Assembly: GCF_026183695.1 (NCBI RefSeq)
Contig: NZ_JAPFRD010000011.1
Coordinates: 718,796 to 782,795 of the forward strand
From: Alteromonas aquimaris
GTDB lineage: Bacteria; Pseudomonadota; Gammaproteobacteria; Enterobacterales; Alteromonadaceae
Length of the DNA stretch: 64,000 nt
Direction of reading: 5' to 3'
Below the pieces are notes generated by a model. The model did no database searches. It had not been told where the DNA came from and worked only from the letters and a program-made list of their open reading frames with translations. Below, one piece after another: positions 43,342-51,028 of this stretch (the first letter of the stretch is position 1; each line of letters begins with the position of its first letter). The position numbers and the translations under genes were made by a program.

Positions 43342-44846
43342 GGCAGCACTTCCCGTGTGGCAAACAAGGCATCTACGGCAAGTTGTGCACCTTGCAGCGT
43401 CAACTCGGTGTTAAAACCAAAATAGATGCACAGCAGTGCCATACTCCACAAAGCTACAATCATACCGACAGGCATTCTCGCTACACTGTCACCGCCTTGC
43501 TCAACCTTACTTATTCGTGATTTAGTGGCAGGTTGAAAATAAAGTATCTCTATCAATTTCCAGCAGTAAATCACCGCCATCAGAGAGCCAACAAGTAAAG
43601 CAACTACCACTATCCATTGTTGCTGAGCAAGCGCGGCCTGAGCTAAATTCCATTTACTGATAAAGCCCACGGTCCCCGGTACACCGATCAGACTTAATGC
43701 TCCAATAATAAGCGCTCCAAACGTAATAGGCATACGTTTACCCATCCCGCTTATCGATTGATATCTCGTGCTGTTGAGGCGATACACTAAGATACCGGCT
43801 ACCATGAACAGCATTCCTTTCATCAGCGCATGATTGAAAATGTGCACCAGACTGGCTCGCAAGCCCGCATCACTTAACAAACCGATACCGATAACGATAT
43901 ATCCAATTTGCGCTACGCTGGAATAGGCCAGCATTTTCTTAACTTCACTTTGTCCAATTGCCAGCCACGAACCATAGATAACGGCAACCGTTCCGACCAA
44001 TAGCAGTGCCTGGGGCAGCCAGCTATCGAGCATATAGTTAAATGAAAAGACATCGTAAAGGCAGCGAATCAGTGCATATAACGCTACCTTAGTAGAAGTC
44101 GCTGAAAGAAAAATGCTGACTGTGCTGGGTGCATAGGTATAAGCGTTAGGTAACCACAAGTGTAGAGGAAAGACAGCTGCTTTCAGTGCCAGCCCTACCA
44201 CGATCAATGCGAAGGCAGTATGTAACAGTGGACGGTTTTCCACCGCAGGCAGTAGCATTGACAAATCTTGCATGTTCAGTGTGCCCGTAGCGGCTAGCAG
44301 CATGCCAATGCCTAATAAAAAGAAGGTTGCGCCCAGTGTGCCTAAAATTAGATAGTGAAAAGAGGCAGTCAGTGCTCGGCGATTTTTACCCATTCCAATC
44401 AAGGCATAGGAGGAAAGTGAGGATATCTCTAAAAAAACAAACATATTGAATATGTCGCCGGTTAAACAGATACCCACTAAACCTAAGAAACAGAGTAAAA
44501 AAGCGGCATAGAAGAGGGGGATCACATGCGAATCAATTTCCCGTTCCACACTTTTGCGGGCGAAAATAATCGTGGACAGTGCAATAAGACTAACTATAAA
44601 GGTAACCAGTCCATTGAGTGGATCAATCAAGTAGGCTATGCCCCAGGGGGGTGCCCACCCCCCCATCGCGTAGTGTACCTCGCTGCCACGCTGTATATCC
44701 GTCATCAAGATGTAAGCTAAATAGGTACAGACGAGGGTGACTCCTAAACTCACCAGCCAGCTGAATTTAGGGCTATTGATGATTACCATCAATGGTGCTG
44801 CAAGGAGAGGAATAATGATGAGTAAAACGCTTATATGCTCAGTCAT
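43338..44846 (-). CDS. mrpD: MrpD/NuoM-like antiporter subunit (first of three)
   Basis: A 502-residue membrane protein that is the closest of the three to canonical MrpD. It has FMFVFLEISSLSSYALIG-like helix 5 with Glu, GLALKAAVFPLHLWLPNAYTYAPSTVSIFLSATSTKVALYALIRC with helix 7-8 Lys residues, and NHALMKGMLFMVAGILVYR with the helix 10 Lys. It follows mrpC directly (8-base overlap), the usual C-D order. It should provide one of the ion paths of the antiporter. Confidence 0.92.
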   Translation of the reverse strand: MTEHISVLLIIIPLLAAPLMVIINSPKFSWLVSLGVTLVCTYLAYILMTDIQRGSEVHYAMGGWAPPWGIAYLIDPLNGLVTFIVSLIALSTIIFARKSVEREIDSHVIPLFYAAFLLCFLGLVGICLTGDIFNMFVFLEISSLSSYALIGMGKNRRALTASFHYLILGTLGATFFLLGIGMLLAATGTLNMQDLSMLLPAVENRPLLHTAFALIVVGLALKAAVFPLHLWLPNAYTYAPSTVSIFLSATSTKVALYALIRCLYDVFSFNYMLDSWLPQALLLVGTVAVIYGSWLAIGQSEVKKMLAYSSVAQIGYIVIGIGLLSDAGLRASLVHIFNHALMKGMLFMVAGILVYRLNSTRYQSISGMGKRMPITFGALIIGALSLIGVPGTVGFISKWNLAQAALAQQQWIVVVALLVGSLMAVIYCWKLIEILYFQPATKSRISKVEQGGDSVARMPVGMIVALWSMALLCIYFGFNTELTLQGAQLAVDALFATREVLP

Positions 44847-45201
44847 CCTTATGATCCATAGTGGTTATTTCGTCCTCTTCAATTGAGCTATACGCTTCTC
44901 TTATTCTGACAATCAACGCAAACCCTAACGCGGTAGTTGCCACACCGACTACAATGGCCGTGAGCATAAGAACCTGGGGCAGGGGGTTGGAATAAATGGA
45001 ATACCCTTCGGCAACGATAGGGATGGTCCCGCCCTCAACCTTCCCTAAACTGACATAAAATAATATTGCGCCGGTTTGAAAAACACTCAGACCGGCAATT
45101 TTTTTTAATAAATTACTACAGCTCATTAACGTGTATAGCCCTACCATCATTAAACAGATGATAAGCCAGTAACTAATATGGCCGGCGACAAACGTCATCA
45201 T
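44839..45201 (-). CDS. mrpC: Cation/H+ antiporter subunit C (NuoK-like)
   Basis: A 120-residue protein with three helices, homologous to NuoK/MrpC. It contains LMMVGLYTLMSCSNLLKKIAGLSVFQTGAILFYVSLG and PLPQVLMLTAIVVGVATTALGFALIVRI, the standard NuoK-family signature of P-x-x-x-A-L-x-L-T-x-I-V-x-x. It overlaps mrpB by 4 bases and mrpD by 8 bases. It packs beside the D subunits in the membrane arm. Confidence 0.93.
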   Translation of the reverse strand: MMTFVAGHISYWLIICLMMVGLYTLMSCSNLLKKIAGLSVFQTGAILFYVSLGKVEGGTIPIVAEGYSIYSNPLPQVLMLTAIVVGVATTALGFALIVRIREAYSSIEEDEITTMDHKDD

Positions 45202-45620
45202 CGGATAACCATCCTGCGTGCAAAAGTAAAGAAAATCAATAACATGGTTGACGCCACCGTCATCCCTACACCGAGCTCGATAAGAATGATTCCGATATGC
45301 TGACCGGCTACAGGGTCGTCAGCCAAGACATTGTAATCCAGATAATTCCCACCAAGTAGCAGCGACGCTACGCCTACACCGGCATAGAGAAGAACACCGC
45401 CACTTGCCAGTGCAATTAACACCCGATCAGAAAGTACATCAGCGGCTTTGTCCATCCCAAAGACCAATGCATACAGCAAAATAGCAGTACTGAAGATAAC
45501 CCCTGCCTGAAAGCCTCCACCTGGACTAAAGTCGCCGTGAAACTGCACGTAAAAGGCATATAGAAGGATTACTGGGATTAATGCTTTTGCAATAACCCGC
45601 AATATCAAGTTATCGCGCAT
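45198..45620 (-). CDS. mrpB: Cation/H+ antiporter subunit B (MnhB domain)
   Basis: A 140-residue, four-helix protein. The MnhB signature FYVQFHGDFSPGGGFQAGVIFSTAILLYAL is clear. It overlaps the start region with the upstream MbhD/E-like gene by 11 bases. In Mrp complexes this subunit is needed for antiport activity and sits between the MrpA C-terminal module and MrpC. Confidence 0.93.
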   Translation of the reverse strand: MRDNLILRVIAKALIPVILLYAFYVQFHGDFSPGGGFQAGVIFSTAILLYALVFGMDKAADVLSDRVLIALASGGVLLYAGVGVASLLLGGNYLDYNVLADDPVAGQHIGIILIELGVGMTVASTMLLIFFTFARRMVIR

Positions 45621-46167
45621 GGGATTTTCCTCTTACCACAGGTTTTCTTCGGCGCTTCAATAGCAATAACACCCCCACCCCAGCAGTAAACACAACGGTT
45701 ACCTCACCAAGCGTATCAAAACCTCGATAGCTGGCTAATACCGCCGTTACCAGGTTCGGTACGCCCGTGTCCTGTTGACCTTGTTCAATAAATCTTCCTG
45801 CCATCTCGGTATGCAGAGGCGCTTGAGGATCACCGAAATTGGGAAGATCTAAGGTTCCGTAAAACAATAATGCGGTGGTGGATAACGTTATAATAAGGGC
45901 GCTGGGGGAGAATCGCTGACGGGGCTTTTCACTACTCCTCCTGGTTGCAGCCAGAGTTGCGAGCATCAGAACGGTCGCTATGCCAGTACCGACTGCGGCT
46001 TCTGTAAAGGCAACATCAGGGGCATCCATCAGCAGGAACAAGCTGGCCACCAACAAACTGTATAAACCGAACATCATTGCCATGGCAAAGAGGTGTCGAG
46101 TCCTTAGTATGCCTATGGCAGTGGCGATTAAAAACAGTAAGAGGAAAATATCAATTGTCAGTGCCAT
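45610..46167 (-). CDS. Free-standing MrpA C-terminal module (MbhD-MbhE-like, DUF4040)
   Basis: A 185-residue membrane protein equal to the C-terminal part of MrpA. The first half has MDAPDVAFTEAAVGTGIATVLMLATL, the DUF4040/MbhD signature. The second half has NLVTAVLASYRGFDTLGEVTVVFTAGVGVLLLL, matching the MbhE-like end of MrpA (DFRGFDTLGE). In typical Mrp operons this is fused to a NuoL-like domain in one large MrpA. Here it is separate, and the NuoL-like part is supplied by the D-type genes downstream. It is related to the architecture of membrane-bound hydrogenases. Confidence 0.9.
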   Translation of the reverse strand: MALTIDIFLLLFLIATAIGILRTRHLFAMAMMFGLYSLLVASLFLLMDAPDVAFTEAAVGTGIATVLMLATLAATRRSSEKPRQRFSPSALIITLSTTALLFYGTLDLPNFGDPQAPLHTEMAGRFIEQGQQDTGVPNLVTAVLASYRGFDTLGEVTVVFTAGVGVLLLLKRRRKPVVRGKSHAR

Positions 46168-46171
46168 CGTA

Positions 46172-46507
46172 TTATTCCCTCACCTTTATTTTTGCGGATG
46201 GCGCGTGGTCTTCCACTCCTTTAGGGTTAAGTCCCCATTTCCATGCACTATGAGAGAGGGAGTAGGAGGCGGTTGGACTTGTAAACAATAGGAATACAAA
46301 GATTAAAAATAATTTTACGCTGGCAAGGGACAGGCCCGCCTGAAACGACAACCCGCCTAAGATAAGAAAGCTGCATAAGGTATCGGTAATGCCCACCGCG
46401 TGTAAGCGGCAGTAGAAATCGGGCATCCGGTGAAGTCCAATTCCGCCAATAACGCTTAGCAGTGCTCCAGCTGCGATGAGGGCCGCGCTTAACCAGTCCA
46501 ATATCAC
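46172..46507 (-). CDS. mrpG: Cation/H+ antiporter subunit G
   Basis: A 111-residue, three-helix protein of the MnhG/PhaG family. It begins LSAALIAAGALLSVIGGIGLHRMPDFYCRLHAVGITDTLCSFLILGG, matching the family's G-x-x-R-x-P-D-x-x-x-R-x-H-A motif. Its start overlaps mrpF by 4 bases and its stop is 4 bases before the next gene. Gene order E-F-G ahead of the A-C-terminal module differs from classical A-B-C-D-E-F-G. Confidence 0.93.
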   Translation of the reverse strand: MILDWLSAALIAAGALLSVIGGIGLHRMPDFYCRLHAVGITDTLCSFLILGGLSFQAGLSLASVKLFLIFVFLLFTSPTASYSLSHSAWKWGLNPKGVEDHAPSAKIKVRE

Positions 46508-46812
46508 AGTTTTTCTCCTGGTTTAGTTTTCACATGTACTCGTTCGGTAGCATAAAAACTACCTCGCTCGACCAACCTGAGTGCCGCCGCCACCCCTACA
46601 AAATTAAGTAACGAATAAAGCAGCGCGATATCAAGTACATCAGTGCGACCCGATATAAATGCAACTACTGCCACTAATAACACGGCTTTGGTTCCAAACA
46701 TATTTACCGCTAAAATTCGATCAAATACGGTTGGGCCAGCAAGCGCTCTGGCTAGGGCCAGCGCCATGGTAACCAGTATGGAAAAGCCAATAACGTACAA
46801 AAAAATAGTCAT
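46504..46812 (-). CDS. mrpF: Cation/H+ antiporter subunit F
   Basis: A 102-residue, three-helix protein of the MrpF family, with ALAGPTVFDRILAVNMFGTKAVLLVAVVAFISGRTDVLDIALLYSLLNFVGVAAALRLVE. The G-P-x-x-x-D-R-x-x-A and D-x-x-x-x-Y-x-x-x-N-F motifs are typical. It overlaps mrpE and mrpG by 4 bases each. Confidence 0.93.
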   Translation of the reverse strand: MTIFLYVIGFSILVTMALALARALAGPTVFDRILAVNMFGTKAVLLVAVVAFISGRTDVLDIALLYSLLNFVGVAAALRLVERGSFYATERVHVKTKPGEKL

Positions 46813-47297
46813 TGCGTTTCCTCTTTTTTTACGCCACTCGTGACTGGAAATATATTGGCTATGTCACCTTCAATAAGTGCTTGAGCGCCTTCTTTGCTCA
46901 AGGTGTGAACCAAAACTGAGTCAGGATAAATTTCAATGCTAGCTGAGCCCGGGGTAAGCGTTACCGAATTAGCGTAAATGACTTTGCTTAAATCATCTTG
47001 CTCAGGGAAGGGAATGCGGATCAGCTGAGGTTCAATTGGACGTACTCCCACTATCCGCAAAACCACATCGACATTGGCTTGAAAGATTTTGTACGCTAAG
47101 GCGAACCAATACTTAACAAGATTACCGGAAAGGTGGATGGGATGACTTTCCGCATCAATAATATTCATTCGGAAAGAGAGCCACAGGGTTAACGCTACTG
47201 AGATAACGCCAAACCCAATCATGAGTGGATTATAGTGTCCTGAAAGCAACAACCACACAATCATTAATAAGCTGGCTAAACTAATATAGTGCTTCAT
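46809..47297 (-). CDS. mrpE: Cation/H+ antiporter subunit E; first gene of the operon
   Basis: A 162-residue MrpE protein. Two N-terminal helices (ISLASLLMIVWLLLSGHYNPLMIGFGVISVALTLWLSF) precede a soluble domain with VIYANSVTLTPGSASIEIYPDSVLVHTLSKEG, the family signature. It is the first gene of a tightly packed, overlapping ten-gene operon running to 39834. MrpE is needed for stable assembly. No promoter element is obvious in the sequence upstream. Confidence 0.93.
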   Translation of the reverse strand: MKHYISLASLLMIVWLLLSGHYNPLMIGFGVISVALTLWLSFRMNIIDAESHPIHLSGNLVKYWFALAYKIFQANVDVVLRIVGVRPIEPQLIRIPFPEQDDLSKVIYANSVTLTPGSASIEIYPDSVLVHTLSKEGAQALIEGDIANIFPVTSGVKKEETQ

Positions 47298-47503
47298 CCT
47301 TTATTCTTCTCCAGCTCGATGCCTCTTTCAGTTAGAAAATTACTCGAAAGTGATATCTACCTTAGTCTACCTGTTTAGTCTTTGGCAAGAGAAGAGTGTT
47401 CTAACTGGTTAAAATAGATACAAAATAAAGACGGTTTATGCACCCAACTGTGCCGTTACGACTGCTTGTGAAGATGTTTAGCGGTGATTATGAGTGAGGG
47501 AAA

Positions 47504-47671
47504 ATGATAGAAAGCAACGAAGCGCAGGACCTGGTTGAAAATTATTCTGTATGTGGGGATGTCCACTTAGGGAATGAAACTGCAACCTTAATCCCCCTGC
47601 GTGGGGGCGGTTTGCGATACAATAACCAGTGTCAGCGGAACCAGCGCGACAGTTATGCCGCTTCCCCTTAG
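47504..47671 (+). CDS. Possible small protein of 55 residues, unknown
   Basis: An ATG preceded by GAGTGAGGG opens a 55-codon frame beginning MIESNEAQDLVENYSVCGDV and ending in Pro-TAG. It has no signal peptide or membrane segment, two Cys and a Gly-rich middle. The good ribosome-binding site is the only real support. It could equally be chance. Confidence 0.2.
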   Translation: MIESNEAQDLVENYSVCGDVHLGNETATLIPLRGGGLRYNNQCQRNQRDSYAASP

Positions 47672-47709
47672 TAAGCTATTCAAGGAGCTGTAATAAACCT
47701 TCTCCCTAT

Positions 47710-47729
47710 GTATGATTTTAAAATCATAC
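47710..47729. promoter_or_regulatory. Perfect 20-base palindrome in an intergenic region
   Basis: GTATGATTTTAAAATCATAC is identical on both strands. Ten-base perfect arms with no spacer fit a dimeric-regulator site or a mobile-element end better than a transcript hairpin. Neither flanking gene starts next to it. Confidence 0.4.
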
Positions 47730-47924
47730 CATTGTAGCCCGACCATTTTACTCACACGAACTGGGTAGTGGCATTCGTGCATCTGCAAACGAATGGCATT
47801 AATGGCGATAAGTAATACGTGCTCGAGTCTCGCTGTACACGCTTTAATGCCATTTTTGTTAAGCAGTTCGGCCTCTAAATGAAATGGCGTGAAGATAAGT
47901 AAGTAACTGATTAGAAAGGCTAAA

Positions 47925-47945
47925 GCCTCCTCGCTTCGAGGAGGC
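47925..47945 (-). terminator. Terminator hairpin after the metalloprotease gene
   Basis: GCCTCCTCG and CGAGGAGGC form a 9-bp stem with a 3-base loop, 20 bases after the protease stop. On the minus strand it is followed by TTTAG, a short T-run. Confidence 0.65.
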
Positions 47946-47964
47946 GATTTCCATATTTACGCGA

Positions 47965-49044
47965 TCAGTAGAGCATAATAGACCCGCTACCCTGTGAACT
48001 GGAAAAATATAACCGGGTGCGAACAATATATTCCCTTCCTCTGTGCAGGTGCGCTTTAATTTTTGAATTAAAGTCAAACCCACTATCATCATCACCGTCT
48101 ATATATTCTTCGAAACCGTCTCTTAACTCAAACAGGACCATTACCGTATCCATGCGGCCAAAGGTTTGGATGGTATACTTTCTTGATAATGTCGGTTTAA
48201 TGACAAAATCTACCTGCTCACCCGGCCCGATAGTAATTCGCTGTGATTCATACTCGAATAAAGTGGGAATGGAGGGAGCTAACGGGGGATACAAGGTCTG
48301 GATAGTTTGAATATCAGTTTGGGACAACCCTGGAGATGGAATAAGGGGCGCATTTTGATATTCAGGTGGGTTTAAAATAAGTCCTGCTTCAAATTGGTAG
48401 TGCATGATGGAATCTTTATCCCACTCGGAGCCGTCTACCGTACTCGCTGGGATTTTTCGGATAATATTCCAGTGAGTCTGTTCCCGAGACCAATAATTGG
48501 GATAGCCGCCTAGGCTCTCATATACTTTTTCTTCATCCCAGACGATTCCCGCGCGTGGGTTTTGATGCTCGTGGGGAAAACCTAATACGTGCCCAAGTTC
48601 ATGCAAAGCGGTATCTTTTCCATATTCGGTGGTCAAATCCCAGCCAAAATTGGTGGTTCTTTCGGAAGGGCTACTGGCGTAATCTATACAGTCTCGTCCA
48701 ACATACGACCATGAACCTTCAGCATGATCAAATCCGATACGAATGGTAGCTTCTTCTGGTGAATCAACCTCTCTAAAAATTAAACCAATGCCAATATTTT
48801 TCCAAATGGCAAAAGCATCTCTGACCGCCTGTTCCTGTTCACTTCCTCCTCGCCACTGAGCAGGCTGCTTGAAAAAATAGTAGGTTAACTGGGTGCCATT
48901 CACCCACATCCGGTCTAATTTTGCGATGAGCCTAAGGCGGTATCGGTCGGCAATGTGACTTAAGTCTCTACCTTGCACTTCCGGTAAAGAACAATAGTGA
49001 TTGGGAACGTTTTTCGTTGCAGTGGATTTTTTGGGCTTGGCCAT
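47965..49044 (-). CDS. Metzincin-type zinc metalloprotease (astacin/M12-like), no signal peptide
   Basis: A 359-residue protein. The zinc site HELGHVLGFPHE is at residues 148-159 (His148, Glu149, His152, His158), and the Met-turn SIMHY is at 212-216, the astacin-type pattern. The N-terminal part (VNGTQLTYYFFKQ, AFAIWKNIGIGLIFREV, ATIRIGFDHAEGSWSYVGRDC) is the usual substrate-side sheet. The last 100 residues (GPGEQVDFVIKPTLSRKYTIQTFGRMDTVMVLFE) look like a bacterial pre-peptidase C-terminal (PPC) domain. The N-terminus is MAKPKKSTATKN, not a Sec signal, so it is cytosolic or exported by a non-Sec route. AGGGAG precedes the start. Confidence 0.87.
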   Translation of the reverse strand: MAKPKKSTATKNVPNHYCSLPEVQGRDLSHIADRYRLRLIAKLDRMWVNGTQLTYYFFKQPAQWRGGSEQEQAVRDAFAIWKNIGIGLIFREVDSPEEATIRIGFDHAEGSWSYVGRDCIDYASSPSERTTNFGWDLTTEYGKDTALHELGHVLGFPHEHQNPRAGIVWDEEKVYESLGGYPNYWSREQTHWNIIRKIPASTVDGSEWDKDSIMHYQFEAGLILNPPEYQNAPLIPSPGLSQTDIQTIQTLYPPLAPSIPTLFEYESQRITIGPGEQVDFVIKPTLSRKYTIQTFGRMDTVMVLFELRDGFEEYIDGDDDSGFDFNSKIKAHLHRGREYIVRTRLYFSSSQGSGSIMLY

Positions 49045-49384
49045 AATTAATCTCCCTAATAAAGTAAAATATCAACTACATATGTTTAACTCCTAAGCTA
49101 CTTAATAAGCGACCCGTTTTATGTCACTTTTGACTATAATTTAAGCAGTGCGTTTCTGCGAATATCCTGCGAAGGTTTAATAAAAGAGGGCATGGCGATT
49201 ACGTTGGCAGGCATAAGATATTTTTTAGGGGCCCGAACCGTTTCCATCTCTGTCTTTGTTATGAAAAATTCAAGCGTGCTACAGGGGGAGGCAATAAATT
49301 TCGCGGCAGTATTAAGCCTCAGACTGTATGCTGGCAAAGGGAAAAAAAGGAGCTCAGGGCTCCTTTTTTGGGGGGGTTATTGGG
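49045..49384. other. Intergenic stretch between protease and phoU
   Basis: 340 bases without a credible gene. The plus-strand frame at 49192-49398 runs straight through the terminator at 49342-49369. No signal other than that terminator is evident. Confidence 0.5.
49342..49369 (-). terminator. Intrinsic terminator of the pst-phoU operon
   Basis: GGAGC and GCTCC form the core stem, extended by A/T pairs on both sides (AAAAAAA and TTTTTT), with a 5-base loop. On the minus strand seven T follow. It lies 16 bases after the phoU stop and may work in both directions. Confidence 0.82.
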
Positions 49385-50080
49385 TCAAATATTGCTGATC
49401 CTACGTTCAATCTCTTGCAGACTGGTATGTCGCACGTCCAATCCTTTCACCAGGAAAATAACATGTTCAGCGATGTTACGCGCGTGATCGCCAATTCGCT
49501 CTATCGCTCGTAAGGTCCATAAAATGTTCATGGATCGAGTGATAGCGCGCGGATCTTCCATCATGTAGGTGACAATTTCGCGCATTGCTGATTTATATTC
49601 GCGGTCGACTTCTTTATCAGTGCGGGCAACTTCCAGCGCCTGTTCCACGTCAAAACGGGCAAAGGCATCCAATACAGTATTCACCATTTTTTGTACCAGT
49701 GCGCCTATGTGACGGGCCTCTTCGTAACCTTTCGAACCTGACTCTTGCAATGCAATCGCCATTTTGGCCACTTTTTGAGCCTCATCGCCCATGCGTTCGA
49801 GATCTCGGGTCATCTTGGTAATCGCCAAGACCATACGCAAATCTGACGCTGCAGGTTGACGACAAGCCAATACGCTAGTGCAGGCTTCGTCTAATTCGAC
49901 TTCTTTTAAATCGACTTCATCTTCCACTCGGATGACTTTTTCAGCCAAATCACTGTCTGCGGTTTCGACGGCTTTCACTGCATCGGCAATTTGCTGTTCG
50001 ACCACACCACCCATCTTAAGCACCATGTTTTTGATCTGCTCAAGATCTTCATCAAATTTGTGCGAAATATGTTTTTCCAT
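49385..50080 (-). CDS. phoU: Phosphate signalling complex protein PhoU
   Basis: A 231-residue PhoU with two three-helix repeats. Metal-binding motifs are visible: DEACTSVLACRQPAASDLRMVLAITKMTRDLERMGDEAQK in the first repeat and the parallel AITRSMNILWTLRAIERIGDHARNIAEHVIFLVKG in the second. It links the Pst transporter to the PhoR kinase and shuts the Pho regulon when phosphate is plentiful. The ATG at 50080 is preferred since GGAG lies 9 bases upstream; a start 5 codons earlier is also possible. It is last in the pst operon. phoB and phoR are not in the window. Confidence 0.95.
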   Translation of the reverse strand: MEKHISHKFDEDLEQIKNMVLKMGGVVEQQIADAVKAVETADSDLAEKVIRVEDEVDLKEVELDEACTSVLACRQPAASDLRMVLAITKMTRDLERMGDEAQKVAKMAIALQESGSKGYEEARHIGALVQKMVNTVLDAFARFDVEQALEVARTDKEVDREYKSAMREIVTYMMEDPRAITRSMNILWTLRAIERIGDHARNIAEHVIFLVKGLDVRHTSLQEIERRISNI

Positions 50081-50110
50081 ACTCTTTTTCTCCATTGCTT
50101 ACCTACGCAA

Positions 50111-51010
50111 TTAACCGAACCGACCTGTAATATAAGCTTCAGTAAGCTTATGCTGAGGGTTGGTGAATACTCTTTTAGTATCGTTCACTTCTACTAATTT
50201 ACCCATATGAAAATAGGCAGTACGATGAGATACCCGCGCGGCCTGTTGCATGGAGTGGGTAACAATAGCGATAGTGAACTTTTTGCTTAATTCAGCAATT
50301 AACTCTTCAATTTTTGCTGTCGCGATAGGGTCCAGTGCCGAACACGGTTCGTCCATCAGGATCACCTCCGGACTGACTGCAATCGTTCTTGCTATGCATA
50401 ACCGCTGCTGCTGACCACCCGACAGCCCTGTACCGGGAGAGTGCAGGCGATCTTTAACTTCTTCCCATAGACTGGCGCGGCGCAAACTGTTCTCAACGAT
50501 TTCATCTAAATCAGTTTTACGTTCAAACAAGCCGTGAATACGCGGACCATAAGCGACATTGTCATAAATCGACTTCGGAAATGGATTGGGTTTTTGGAAT
50601 ACCATTCCTACCCGCGCACGAAGTGGCACCACGTCTTGCTTGGGATGATAAACATCCAGTTCTTCAAGCTTAATCTCGCCCTTCACTTTGCAGATATCGA
50701 TAGTGTCATTCATCCGGTTCAGACAACGCAAAAACGTTGATTTTCCACAACCAGACGGGCCAATCATAGCAACAACTTCGTGCTTTCCAATGTCCAGACT
50801 AACATCATAAATTGCCTGCTTGTCACCATAAAAAACATCTACATTACGCATGGTCATTTTAGGGTGCTTCGCAAAAGGTTTACCCACCGTCTCTCCTACG
50901 TTTGCATGAGAGCCATTTATCGGGTCAGTTTTGGGTTTTTCCCGTGCCACTTTATCACTTTTGGCGTTTAACTTTTCATTCTCTTGAATGGGGGTATTGA
51001 CTACTTGCAT
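50111..51010 (-). CDS. pstB: Phosphate ABC transporter ATP-binding protein
   Basis: ATPase of the high-affinity phosphate transporter. The 299-residue protein has Walker [10 protein letters not shown], the Q-loop VFQKPNPFP, the ABC signature LSGGQQQR, Walker [14 protein letters not shown] and the switch His in IVTHSMQQA. It carries an N-terminal extension of about 50 residues ([21 protein letters not shown]) compared with the usual 250-260-residue PstB; this is hydrophilic and may be disordered. AGGAG precedes the ATG. Confidence 0.96.
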   Translation of the reverse strand: MQVVNTPIQENEKLNAKSDKVAREKPKTDPINGSHANVGETVGKPFAKHPKMTMRNVDVFYGDKQAIYDVSLDIGKHEVVAMIGPSGCGKSTFLRCLNRMNDTIDICKVKGEIKLEELDVYHPKQDVVPLRARVGMVFQKPNPFPKSIYDNVAYGPRIHGLFERKTDLDEIVENSLRRASLWEEVKDRLHSPGTGLSGGQQQRLCIARTIAVSPEVILMDEPCSALDPIATAKIEELIAELSKKFTIAIVTHSMQQAARVSHRTAYFHMGKLVEVNDTKRVFTNPQHKLTEAYITGRFG

Positions 51011-51028
51011 ATTATTACTCCTATTAGC

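Larger units (their letters stand above)
47298..47964. other. Gene-poor interval between antiporter operon and metalloprotease
   Basis: 667 bases with no recognised gene. It holds a possible 55-codon gene at 47504-47671, a perfect 20-base palindrome at 47710-47729 and a terminator at 47925-47945. Confidence 0.55.

Noticed and set aside
49192-49398. 68-codon frame before phoU
   Set aside because: It reads through a strong terminator hairpin and shows no ribosome-binding site or motif.
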